DNA from: JAAYYY01 sp964579295
GTDB taxonomy: Bacteria > Chloroflexota > Anaerolineae > Promineifilales > Promineifilaceae
Length of the DNA stretch: 64,000 bases
Reading direction: 5' to 3'
Assembly: GCA_964579295.1 (NCBI GenBank)
Contig: CAZOGK010000008.1
Coordinates: forward strand, 53,293 to 117,292
How positions within the stretch are numbered: the first letter of the stretch is position 1; each line of letters starts with the position of its first letter. The position numbers were made by a program, and so were the translations under genes. The notes under the pieces were generated by a model. It did no database searches. It saw nothing but the letters and a program-made list of their open reading frames with translations, and was not told where the DNA came from. Shown here piece after piece: positions 1 through 7,949 of the stretch.

Positions 1-337
1 AGAGCGTCTGCTTCTTGCCCGTGGTAATCGACACCGTATCGGCGCTAATTGCCTGGCCCATATAGGTCTTATAGGCCTTGCGCAGGACGACATAGGGCAG
101 CCCCATCAGCGCGCTCATCTCGTAGACCAGCGGCATGCTCTTCGCTTCCGCCGTCAGCAGCACGTCGGCCTCTACGTCTTTCAGCCGTTCGGCCAGCGCC
201 GCCGCCGCCGCCTTTGCCACGTAGGTATCGCCGAGCATGTTGAAAATGGCAATACGCACCCCGGGCGCCACTTCAAAGAGGGGCAGGTGACGTGTGAGGC
301 CGGCGACTTCAACAGTGTAGACGTCCCGCGTGCTCAT
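1..337 (-). CDS. Phosphoribosyltransferase family protein (partial, C-terminus beyond window)
   Basis: The frame is open from the ATG at 337 to the left edge, giving the first 112 residues. The visible part, from MSTRDVYTVEVAGLTRHLPL through a DVLLTAEAKSMPLVYEMS segment to LRKAYKTYMGQAIS, resembles type I purine phosphoribosyltransferases of the adenine/xanthine type, which join a base to PRPP. The start is supported by AAGGAG eight bases upstream. The PRPP-binding motif would lie beyond the edge, so substrate cannot be judged. It is divergent from the quinone oxidoreductase at 475. Confidence 0.75.
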   Translation of the reverse strand, partial: MSTRDVYTVEVAGLTRHLPLFEVAPGVRIAIFNMLGDTYVAKAAAAALAERLKDVEADVLLTAEAKSMPLVYEMSALMGLPYVVLRKAYKTYMGQAISADTVSITTGKKQTL

Positions 338-437
338 GGACGGCAGCTCCTTCTCGGCGAACTCCAGGCAAGAAAACAGTAGTGACCGCGAAAGTTTACC
401 TGTTCCCGGCAGCGGTGCCAACTCGCCTGAGCCCGGC

Positions 438-443
438 TACAAT
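438..443 (+). promoter_or_regulatory. Possible -10 box of the quinone oxidoreductase gene
   Basis: TACAAT lies 31 bases before the start codon at 475, in the short divergent gap. No convincing -35 hexamer is seen at 17-18 bases upstream, so this is tentative. Confidence 0.3.
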
Positions 444-474
444 GGTGCTCGATAACCGCGTCAAGGAGGCAGCC

Positions 475-1458
475 ATGCGCGCAATCACAGTATACGGGGG
501 CCGGCCCGGCGAACCGCCCGCGCTTGTCTGGGAGGAGGCGCCCGATCCAACCTACGGCCCGGAGGAAGTCCTGGTCGAGGTTCGGGCTGCCGGCGTTAAC
601 CGCGCCGATCTGCACCAGGCGCGTGGCGGCTATGCCCCGCCGGCCGGCGCCAGCGACATCCTCGGCCTGGAGATTGCCGGCGACATCGTGGCTGTGGGCG
701 CGCAGGTAACGGGCTGGCAGCCCGGCGACCGGGTCTGCGCGCTGCTGCCCGGCGGCGGCTACGCCACACTGGCGGCGGTCCCGGCGGCGATGCTGCTGCC
801 GCTTCCGGACGACTGGGATTACGTGCAGGGGGCCGCCGTACCCGAAGCCTGGTATACGGCATTTATCAACCTGTTTATGGAGGGGGAGCTGAAAGCGGGC
901 CAGCGCGTGCTCATCCATGCCGGCGGCAGCGGCGTGGGCACGGCCGCCATTCAGCTAGCCCGCGTGGCCGGCGCCGACGTGTTCATCACCGCCGGCCAGG
1001 AGCAGAAGCTGGCCCGCGGCCGCGAGCTTGGCGCCCGGCTGGCCGTGAACTACAAGGAGAGCGATTTCGGCGAGCTCATCCATGCCGCGACGGAGGGCGA
1101 GGGCGTCGATCTCATCCTCGATCCGGTTGGCGCCGACAACCTGGAGCGCAACCTGAAGCTGCTGCGCGCCAACGGGCGTCTCGTGCAGATTGGCCTGCTC
1201 AGCGGCGCCAGGGCATCCATTGACCTGGGACTGGTGCTGGGGAACTCCCTGCACATTGTCGGCTCGCGCCTGCGACCCCGCCCGCTTGCCGAGAAGATCG
1301 CCATCACCCGGCGCTTTGCAGCGGAGGTCTGGCCCCTCTTGCTCAGCGGCGAACTGGCGCCGGTGATAGACAGCGTCTTTGCCATGGAGGATGCCGGCGC
1401 CGCCCACGACTACGTGCGGCAGAATCGCAACCTGGGCAAGGTCATCCTGCGCCGTTAG
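475..1458 (+). CDS. NAD(P)H:quinone oxidoreductase, zinc-independent MDR family
   Basis: This is a 327-residue medium-chain reductase that probably reduces quinones or enals with NADPH. An N-terminal GroES-like fold (AGVNRADLHQARGGY, GLEIAG) is followed by a Rossmann domain with the coenzyme motif HAGGSGVGTAAIQLA at about residues 145-160 and a DPVGADNLERNL segment typical of the PIG3/QOR branch. The catalytic zinc ligands of alcohol dehydrogenases are absent. The frame opens at 382, but AAGGAGG five bases before the ATG at 475 and the MRAITV start, usual for the family, decide the start. It ends tail to tail with the Crp/Fnr gene, overlapping by four bases. Confidence 0.9.
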   Translation: MRAITVYGGRPGEPPALVWEEAPDPTYGPEEVLVEVRAAGVNRADLHQARGGYAPPAGASDILGLEIAGDIVAVGAQVTGWQPGDRVCALLPGGGYATLAAVPAAMLLPLPDDWDYVQGAAVPEAWYTAFINLFMEGELKAGQRVLIHAGGSGVGTAAIQLARVAGADVFITAGQEQKLARGRELGARLAVNYKESDFGELIHAATEGEGVDLILDPVGADNLERNLKLLRANGRLVQIGLLSGARASIDLGLVLGNSLHIVGSRLRPRPLAEKIAITRRFAAEVWPLLLSGELAPVIDSVFAMEDAGAAHDYVRQNRNLGKVILRR

Positions 1459-2180
1459 CCGCCGCCCATCTGGATCAGATTGCGCAGGGCGCGCTCGTCC
1501 AGAATCGTGATCTGCCGTCCTTTCACGGCCACCCACTGGGCGCGGCGGAAGCGGCCCAGCGTCTTGTTGATGCTGACCCGCGTGGCGCCCGTCATCTCGG
1601 CCAGGTCTGTCTGCGTCAGCGTCAGGTCAATCACCATCCCGTCGCCGCTCTTGCGCCCGTAGCGCTGCGAAAGGTTGAGCAGCGTCCGCGCCAGCCGGCC
1701 ATTGAGGTCGAGGAAAAAGACGTCGTTAATCTGGTCGTTGAGGTGGCGGATGCGCCGCGCCAGTGTCTGCAGGACGTGGTAGGCGAATTCCGGGTTTTCG
1801 CCGAGAAAGCGAATGAAGTCATCGCGGTGCAGCGTTACGGTCTGCGTCGGCTGCAGCGCTTCCGCCGTGGCCGAGCGCGGCGCATCGTCCAGCAGCGCCA
1901 GCTCGCCGAAGAAATCGCCGGCGCCGAGGATGGCAAGCAGCGCTTCCTGCCCATCGGGCGTCGCGCTGAAGATTTTCACGGTTCCTTCGGTGATGATGTA
2001 CAGCAGCCCGCCGGGGTCGCCGAGGTGAAAGATGACCTGCCCGCTGCTGAAGCGGCGCGGTACGAGTCGCTCCGCAAGTTCGCGCAATTCATCCGGCGCA
2101 AGCCGGACGAAGAAAGGCACGTTTTTCAACGCCTCGGCCGAGGGTTCAATTTGACCTGGCATTTCCTCGCTCTTCCTCAT
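1455..2180 (-). CDS. Crp/Fnr-family transcriptional regulator
   Basis: This is a 241-residue regulator with an N-terminal cyclic-nucleotide-binding barrel and a C-terminal winged helix. The phosphate-binding cassette region reads GDFFGELALLDDAPRSATAEA, with the Gly-Glu and Arg-Ser residues that contact cyclic phosphate in CRP, so a cyclic nucleotide ligand is plausible. The recognition helix region is TQTDLAEMTGATRVSINKTL. No N-terminal cysteine cluster is present, so it is not an oxygen-sensing FNR. The frame opens further upstream at 2237; ATG at 2180 (MRKSEEMPG) or 2162 is more likely. Its targets are not evident from context. Confidence 0.88.
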   Translation of the reverse strand: MRKSEEMPGQIEPSAEALKNVPFFVRLAPDELRELAERLVPRRFSSGQVIFHLGDPGGLLYIITEGTVKIFSATPDGQEALLAILGAGDFFGELALLDDAPRSATAEALQPTQTVTLHRDDFIRFLGENPEFAYHVLQTLARRIRHLNDQINDVFFLDLNGRLARTLLNLSQRYGRKSGDGMVIDLTLTQTDLAEMTGATRVSINKTLGRFRRAQWVAVKGRQITILDERALRNLIQMGGG

Positions 2181-2235
2181 CCATCTTCCCAATGGATCGT
2201 CTGGCTGGCTGTAACCAGCGCAGATGGGTAACCGC

Positions 2236-2264
2236 ATTGTAACTCAATGGCAGCCAAAGCGGAA
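2236..2264 (-). promoter_or_regulatory. Possible promoter of the Crp/Fnr gene
   Basis: On the minus strand TTCCGC (2264-2259) and TACAAT (2241-2236) are separated by 17 bases, placing a start site about 50 bases before the coding region. The -35 box is weak. Confidence 0.35.
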
Positions 2265-2357
2265 ACAAGTTCTGCGCCTATGGGTGAGATTCTGGCTCTC
2301 GCGCGGCGGCGAAGAGAGTTGCCGTGTCCGCAGCGCCGGCGTCCCGTTGGCCAGCGG

Positions 2358-3569
2358 TTAGGGCAACTGTGCCAACAGCAGTTTCTCGGCCTGGGCCAGC
2401 GCCCGCTCGACCAGGCCGGCCGGCGCCGGCGGCCCGCCGCCCTGCGCAAACTGCGCCGAGCCGCCGCCGCCCGCTGTGCCCAGCAGCGGCAACACCTGCT
2501 TCAGCAGCTGGTCCATCTGCCCCGGCGCGTCGGCCGCGCGGCTGAGAATGAGCAGCGAGCGCTGGCCGCCGGTCCCCAATAAGGCGATGGCCCCACTGCG
2601 CGCGCTGATACGGCTGGCCAGCGCCTTTAGCTCCGCCGCATCGCGATTGTCGAAGGCGCAGCGGACAATGCGCAGGTCGCCAACCTCCAACGCGGCATCC
2701 AATAGCCCGTCCGCTTCGAAGTCGAGCAGCCGGTTATCCTGGTGGCGCAGCTGGCGCCGCGCCGCCTGCAGCTCGTCGCGCAGGTTCTCCACGCTGGCGG
2801 CAATCTGCTCGGCCCCGGTTGTTAGCGTGGCCGAAAGCTGGTTCACCAGGCTATTCTTTTGCCTGTAGTCGAGTAGGGCGCGGCGGCCGCAGAGAAAACC
2901 TACTCGCAGGTGGCCGCGCTGGCGCTCCAGCTTGATGAGCTTGATCATGCCAACTTCGCCGGTGCGGGCCACGTGCGTGCCGCCGCAGGCGGAGAGGTCA
3001 AAGCCGGCGATGTCAATCAGGCGCACCAGCTCGCCGGCGCCCGGCGGCAGCTTGCGCAGCGGCAGCGACGCCGCCTCGTCTCGGCTGACCATACGCACCG
3101 CCACCGGCCGGTCTTCCCAGATGATCTGATTTGCCAGCAGCTCAGCCGCTTCCACCTGCTGCGGCCGCAGCGCGTCGCTATCCAGGTCGATGGTCACGCT
3201 ATTGTCGCTCAGGTGGAAGGAGACCGTCTCCGCCTCGGCCACGCGAATAAATGCCTGCGAGAGAATATGCTGGCCCGTGTGCTGCTGCATATGGTCAAAG
3301 CGGCGCGCCCACTCTATCTCCCCCGTGACGGCATCATCCCAGACTTCGCCGGCGACGACGTGGACAATAGCCCCGTCCTCTCGGATGAAGACGTCATGTA
3401 CCGGCTGCCCGTTGAGCCGCCCCTGGTCGGCCGGTTGCCCGCCCGAAGTGGGGTAAAAATACGTGCCGTCGAGAACTAGCGCCAGATTGCCCTCGTGCTG
3501 TCTGCGCTCGACCACACGCGCAGCGAATGTGGTGCAGTAGGCGTCCTGGTAGTAGCGCCGGCTCTCCAC
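2358..3569 (-). CDS. Alanyl-tRNA editing protein, AlaX long form with DHHA1-like tail
   Basis: This is a 403-residue free-standing editing protein expected to hydrolyse mischarged Ser-tRNA(Ala) or Gly-tRNA(Ala) in trans. The editing domain carries both zinc-ligand motifs of the AlaRS second additional domain: HTGQH (H97, H101) and CGGTH (C195, H199). A coiled-coil-like stretch (about 235-285) leads to a C-terminal DHHA1-like region ending in the glycine-rich GTAGGGGSAQFAQGG. Together this is the C-terminal half of AlaRS without the catalytic core. The start is GTG at 3569, with GGGAG upstream; the YYQDAY sequence just after it is typical of family N-termini. It begins five bases after the histidine kinase gene stops. 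Confidence 0.9.
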   Translation of the reverse strand: MESRRYYQDAYCTTFAARVVERRQHEGNLALVLDGTYFYPTSGGQPADQGRLNGQPVHDVFIREDGAIVHVVAGEVWDDAVTGEIEWARRFDHMQQHTGQHILSQAFIRVAEAETVSFHLSDNSVTIDLDSDALRPQQVEAAELLANQIIWEDRPVAVRMVSRDEAASLPLRKLPPGAGELVRLIDIAGFDLSACGGTHVARTGEVGMIKLIKLERQRGHLRVGFLCGRRALLDYRQKNSLVNQLSATLTTGAEQIAASVENLRDELQAARRQLRHQDNRLLDFEADGLLDAALEVGDLRIVRCAFDNRDAAELKALASRISARSGAIALLGTGGQRSLLILSRAADAPGQMDQLLKQVLPLLGTAGGGGSAQFAQGGGPPAPAGLVERALAQAEKLLLAQLP

Positions 3570-3574
3570 GCTGC

Positions 3575-6232
3575 TCAGCTCCCGTACGCTGCCGGCGCTC
3601 CGGCGCGGGTCGGCAGGGTAAACCAGAAACAGGCCCCGCCGCCCGGCGCATCCTCAATCCCGATAGCGCCGCCATGTGCTTCCACGGCGAGCCGGCAGAA
3701 GGCCAGCCCCAGCCCCAGCCCCTTGGGCGCGCCTTCTCCCTGGCCGCGGCGGAACTTGTCGAAAATCACCTCGCGGAAGTGCAGGGGCACGCCGCCGCCC
3801 CTGTCGCTGACCGTCACGCGCAGGAAACCGCCCGCGTCTGGCCCGGCGGCCGTGACCGTCACAGGATTACCCTCCGGCGTGTACTTGCTGGCGTTATCCA
3901 GCAGATTGATGAAGACGCGCCGGATCATATCGGGATCGACGTAGACAGGGGCCAGGTCGGGCGGAAGGTCGGCCTCCAGCGCAGCTTGGCGGCGCTGAAA
4001 GATGGGCTGCACCGCCTCGAACGCGTCTGCAATGAGCCGCCGCAGGTCGACGAACTCCAGGTCGGTAATCGAGCCGCCCGCCTCTAGATGCGAAATGTCC
4101 AGCAGCGAGCGGATTAAGGTCTGCAGCCGGCCGCTGCTGCGCACGGCAATATCTACGATGGAGAATGTGACCTCATCGCTGTCCGGCGGCAGCTCGTAGC
4201 GCAGCAGCTCAAGGCTGGAGATGATGTTGCCCAGCGGGCTTTGCAGGTCGTGGACCAGCATCGCCATGAGGTCGCTCCGCATCTCCTCCAGCTCCACCTG
4301 CTCGGTAATGTCACGGTAGATCCACTGCAGCAGCTCGACGCCCGCCGAGAGTGTCCGCTTGACGTAGCCTTCCACCGGGATGGCGAGGCCGTCGGCGGCG
4401 ACGATTTCCGTGGTGAATGTCCGGGCCTTATCGGCGTTAATCTTCTCCAGCGGCGGCAGCGCCGCTGCCCGTTCCTTGCCATGCAGCGCCGCAATCGGCA
4501 GCCCCAACAGCTCGTCGTGGCTGATGCGCAGGAAGTCTCCGGCCCGCCGGTTCGCTTCCACGATATAGCCCTGCGGATCGGTTAGCAGAATCGGGTTGAT
4601 GCTGTCTTCAAAGAGGTCCAGATAGCGTTCTTCGGCGGCCTGCGTCCGCGCAAACTGCCGGGCATTGTTCAGCGCGCTGCTTGCCAGATTCGCCAGGTTG
4701 ACCAGCAGCAGCAGGTCGGTCTCGGAAAAGGAGCCCTTGCGCGGATTGATAGCCTGAATCGTGCCCAGGACTTCGTCCTTTACCTGCAGCGGGGCGCAAA
4801 TCATCGCCCGCGTTGTCTGACCGGTGCGCCGGTCGCCTTCGGCGTCGAAGCGCGGGTCCTGGCTCATATCAGGAACCAGGGCCGGCTCGCCGTGCTTCAT
4901 CACCCAGCCGGAAACACCCTGATTGGAGGGCAGGCGCAGGCCAACGATCTCCTGGCTGCCGATACCCGCGGCGACCGTATAGACCAGCTCGTCCTGCTGC
5001 GCGTCGACCAGCGCAATCGAGATGGCTTCGGCGTTGAGCAGCTCGTTCATCTGCGTCAGCAGCGATTGCAGGATCTCGCTCGTGTTCAGCGAGGAGTTGA
5101 TAACCTTGCTGGCCTCGTTGAGCAGGGCCGAGACGCGCAGCTGGCGCTGCGTGTCTTCATAGAGCCGGGCGTTGTGCACCGCGATCGTCGCATGGTTCGC
5201 CAGCATCCGCGCCGCCTCCACTTCCGGGGGCGTAAAGTGGCGCGCCTGCTTGAGGTCGAGCAGAATGAGTAGCCCGATGGGCCGCTCCGAGGCGATGAGC
5301 GGCAGCAGCAGCAGCGCGTGTATCCCGGCCTCGGCCATCCGTTCCTGCTCGGCCGCGTGCAGACGTTCGTCATCCCCCCTGATTTCCACCGGCGCGCCTT
5401 CCTCGAGGAGCTGGCGCACGGCGTCAGTATATTCCAGGGAGCCTAACGCCCGATCAATCGCAGCCGCCGCCTCCTCGCCCTCCGTGGCGAAGAGGAGGAG
5501 CGGCGTTAGCTCCAGCCCGCTCTCATGCCAGTCATAAATAAGGCAGACGTCGAGCGCCAGCAGGCGCGTCATCTGCTCGGCCATGATTTTCAGCACCTGT
5601 TCGCGCTCGAGGCTGGTGGAGACGACGGCTGTCGCCGCGACCAGCGCGGCAAGCACTTCCGCCCGCTGCTGGCTCTCCTGATACAGGCGCGCGCTCTCGA
5701 TGGTCGTCGCCGCATAGCCTGCAATGGCTTCCAGCAGCTCTACCTCGCGCCGCCCAAAGCGGTTGGTCCCCTGCCGCGTCATGGTGATCGCGCCGGTGGG
5801 CCGGCCGCGCACAATTAGCGGCGTGCAGACGGCCGACCAGGAATCCTGCGCCGTAGGATGTTCCGAGTGCGGCAGCCAGCGCTCGTCGCGGCGCGTGTCG
5901 GCGACGACCTGGGTCTGCTGCAGTCGCATGGCCCAGGCCATCAGGCCGCGAGCGGCGACCTCTTGCAGGAAGGGCGAGCTGCTCTCTGCCGAGCCACCGT
6001 CTTCCAGCAGCCAGGCGTGCTGCACGACGTTGGCTTCGTCCACGACGATGATGCTACCGGCCGCCGCCTGCAGCTCGTCCGACGCGACGCGCAAGACGCC
6101 GGGCAATATTTCCGCCATGTCCAGCCCGCCGGAGACCACCTGGCGCAGCAACTGGTTGACCGTGTAGAGGGTCCGCAGGCGACCATCGTCGCCAGTGCTG
6201 AGCAACTGAGGGGTAGTTTGCGAGCCGGGCAT
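3575..6232 (-). CDS. Cytoplasmic multi-GAF/PAS sensor histidine kinase
   Basis: This 885-residue kinase has no membrane segment. Three GAF domains are recognisable (about 40-180, 210-355, 385-530), followed by a PAS domain (about 535-645, LFEDSINPILLTDPQGYIVEANRRAGDFL), a HisKA segment with the phosphate-accepting His in MLVHDLQSPLGN, and an ATPase domain with N box (NLLDNASKYT), G1 (DRGGGV) and G2 (GLGLGLAF). A frame with a TTG start at 6268 overlaps the upstream gene, but it lacks a Shine-Dalgarno site. The ATG at 6232 has AGGA upstream and is preferred. No response regulator is adjacent, so its partner is unknown. The signal is probably a soluble small molecule or redox state. Confidence 0.9.
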   Translation of the reverse strand: MPGSQTTPQLLSTGDDGRLRTLYTVNQLLRQVVSGGLDMAEILPGVLRVASDELQAAAGSIIVVDEANVVQHAWLLEDGGSAESSSPFLQEVAARGLMAWAMRLQQTQVVADTRRDERWLPHSEHPTAQDSWSAVCTPLIVRGRPTGAITMTRQGTNRFGRREVELLEAIAGYAATTIESARLYQESQQRAEVLAALVAATAVVSTSLEREQVLKIMAEQMTRLLALDVCLIYDWHESGLELTPLLLFATEGEEAAAAIDRALGSLEYTDAVRQLLEEGAPVEIRGDDERLHAAEQERMAEAGIHALLLLPLIASERPIGLLILLDLKQARHFTPPEVEAARMLANHATIAVHNARLYEDTQRQLRVSALLNEASKVINSSLNTSEILQSLLTQMNELLNAEAISIALVDAQQDELVYTVAAGIGSQEIVGLRLPSNQGVSGWVMKHGEPALVPDMSQDPRFDAEGDRRTGQTTRAMICAPLQVKDEVLGTIQAINPRKGSFSETDLLLLVNLANLASSALNNARQFARTQAAEERYLDLFEDSINPILLTDPQGYIVEANRRAGDFLRISHDELLGLPIAALHGKERAAALPPLEKINADKARTFTTEIVAADGLAIPVEGYVKRTLSAGVELLQWIYRDITEQVELEEMRSDLMAMLVHDLQSPLGNIISSLELLRYELPPDSDEVTFSIVDIAVRSSGRLQTLIRSLLDISHLEAGGSITDLEFVDLRRLIADAFEAVQPIFQRRQAALEADLPPDLAPVYVDPDMIRRVFINLLDNASKYTPEGNPVTVTAAGPDAGGFLRVTVSDRGGGVPLHFREVIFDKFRRGQGEGAPKGLGLGLAFCRLAVEAHGGAIGIEDAPGGGACFWFTLPTRAGAPAAYGS

Positions 6233-6264
6233 GGGTCCTATTGTAGTCGTGCGCAGGGCCGCCT

Positions 6265-7047
6265 TCAACTAGACGAGGCGCGGGCCAGGTGGCGCCGGAG
6301 CAGCTCAACCTGCTCAGGCTTGTCGGCGTCCATGGCCAGGTCGGCGTGCGGGCTCAGCAGCACGCGCACCGGCGCGCCGAAAAGACGGCTGGCCGTCGCC
6401 TCAATTTCGGCGATGGTCAGGCGACGGGTGAGCAGGCGCAACAGCGTAATCGGCCCCACCAGCCAGGCCAGCCGCCAGGCATGCTTGCGCGCATCTGCCA
6501 GCGCCTGCCACAATGCCTCGTTGCTCTCCACGACTGTGGACTTGACCAGAACAATGTCGCCGCCCGCGACTTCGGCGTCGCGCAGCCGCACGAAGGTGCG
6601 CCGCGACTGGGGAAAACGGGCTTCCATTGTCTCGCGGGTGACCAGATTATAGTAGGCGAGATGGTCAAACGGCCGGCATTGCTCGACAAAGGTATCGACC
6701 AGCTCGGCAGTCAGGAGCGGAATATCGCCGGTCGTAATCAGAATCTCGCCCCCTGGCCGGCCGTGCTCCAGCCGCCAGCCCAGGCCGGCCTTGACGTTGC
6801 TGATCAGCCCGCCCGTGTCGGGCAGCGCCGCCAGCAGCGGCGGCAGCGCCAGGCCGTCCAGCTCATTGGGGCCGAGCCCGACGATAATCAGGCCGTCCAC
6901 GTAGCGGCTGCCGGCGCAGGCGGCGGCTACGCGCTCCAGCATGGTGCTCCCGCCCATGTCGATGAGCGCTTTTGGCCGGCCGAGGCTGTAGGGAAAGAGT
7001 GGGTCATCCGGCCCGATGCTCCCGCCGGCGGCAATGATGCAGTCCAT
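6265..7047 (-). CDS. MobA-like NTP transferase domain protein
   Basis: This is a 260-residue nucleotidyltransferase-like protein. It begins MDCIIAAGGSIGPDDPLFPY and continues LGRPKALIDMGGSTMLERV, the family pattern for NTP binding (AAGG...KAL), with an ITTGDIPLL metal-site motif near residue 100. The frame opens earlier at 7104, but the preceding gene's TAA and this ATG share one base (TAATG), which fixes the start and implies translational coupling. Such enzymes move a nucleotidyl group to sugar phosphates or cofactors; the substrate here is not known. The tight pairing with the quinate-dehydrogenase-like gene suggests they act together. Confidence 0.82.
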   Translation of the reverse strand: MDCIIAAGGSIGPDDPLFPYSLGRPKALIDMGGSTMLERVAAACAGSRYVDGLIIVGLGPNELDGLALPPLLAALPDTGGLISNVKAGLGWRLEHGRPGGEILITTGDIPLLTAELVDTFVEQCRPFDHLAYYNLVTRETMEARFPQSRRTFVRLRDAEVAGGDIVLVKSTVVESNEALWQALADARKHAWRLAWLVGPITLLRLLTRRLTIAEIEATASRLFGAPVRVLLSPHADLAMDADKPEQVELLRRHLARASSS

Positions 7048-7949
7048 TACGCGCTGCCTCCCAGAGCATGCAGGGTTGGCTCCAGCCCCAGCCGCTGCAG
7101 CCACCGGCCCATCTCGGCGTCGTCGAGCGGGCGCTGCTGGCCGGCGACCGCCGTAATACCCGCCTCCAGCAGGTTGGTGCCAAAGGTGCGGCCGGCGAAC
7201 TGCGGCGTCGTCGTGAGGACGTAATGCACGCCGCGCTCGCCAAAGGCGGCCAGGTCGGCGCTCGTCGTCGTGTTGGTCACAATGATTTTGCCGCGCAGGT
7301 CATCCGGCATGTGGCGGCGGATATAGTGCAGGTCGCCGGCAATGATATCCGCCCAGCGATACCAGCGCTGGAAGCGGGGGCGAATCTCCTCCTGGCGGCT
7401 GCCGGTCGGATAGAGCAGGGCAAAGGGCATACGCCCCAGGACCGGGAGCAAGAGCCGGGCCATAGCGTGCAGGCTGCCGAGCCGGCGCAACGGGATAGGC
7501 AGCCCCAGGCCGAACATGAGGTCGGCGCAGATAACGTCGTGCCCGGCGTCGAAGAAGCCGCGCGCCATGCCGTAGCGGTCGACGGCAGCCGTCACCAGGA
7601 CCCGCGCCGGCCCCACCTGCAGGCAGCGGGCCAGCGTCGCCGCGCACTGGTATTCCAGGCTGTTCTTCAAGCCGCTGCCGTCGACAACCGGCGTCTGGGT
7701 CACGCCTGCGACCAGGCGGTGGGCGCTATGCAGCGGCGAGCGCCGCCCGTTTACGGTGAGCCACAGGTCTATGCCGCCAACGCCGAGCGCGTCTACCTGG
7801 CCGTCGAGGGCGCGAAAGAGGGCGGCGGCCCGGCCCGCGTCGCCGTCTGTGCCCCGGCGCTCCAGGCTGACGGCAACGCCGCCCAGCTCGGCCTCGACGC
7901 GCTTATCACGCGTGGAGCTGCCGAGACTGACGCTGACTGCCTGCTTCAT
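7047..7949 (-). CDS. Conserved protein of the family often labelled quinate 5-dehydrogenase
   Basis: This 300-residue protein begins MKQAVSVSLGSSTRDKRVE and contains VDALGVGGIDLWL and PVVDGSGLKNSLE. These are hallmarks, as I recall them, of a family automatically annotated as quinate 5-dehydrogenase in Chloroflexota and thermophilic Firmicutes. I see no clear Rossmann glycine motif that would support that label, so the function should be treated as unknown. Its ATG overlaps the stop of the protease gene (ATGA), and its TAA overlaps the start of the NTP transferase (TAATG), so all three are coupled. Confidence 0.75.
   Translation of the reverse strand: MKQAVSVSLGSSTRDKRVEAELGGVAVSLERRGTDGDAGRAAALFRALDGQVDALGVGGIDLWLTVNGRRSPLHSAHRLVAGVTQTPVVDGSGLKNSLEYQCAATLARCLQVGPARVLVTAAVDRYGMARGFFDAGHDVICADLMFGLGLPIPLRRLGSLHAMARLLLPVLGRMPFALLYPTGSRQEEIRPRFQRWYRWADIIAGDLHYIRRHMPDDLRGKIIVTNTTTSADLAAFGERGVHYVLTTTPQFAGRTFGTNLLEAGITAVAGQQRPLDDAEMGRWLQRLGLEPTLHALGGSA

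Noticed and set aside
6233..6268. TTG start of the histidine kinase overlapping the NTP transferase stop
   Set aside because: No Shine-Dalgarno site; ATG 6232 has AGGA at suitable spacing.
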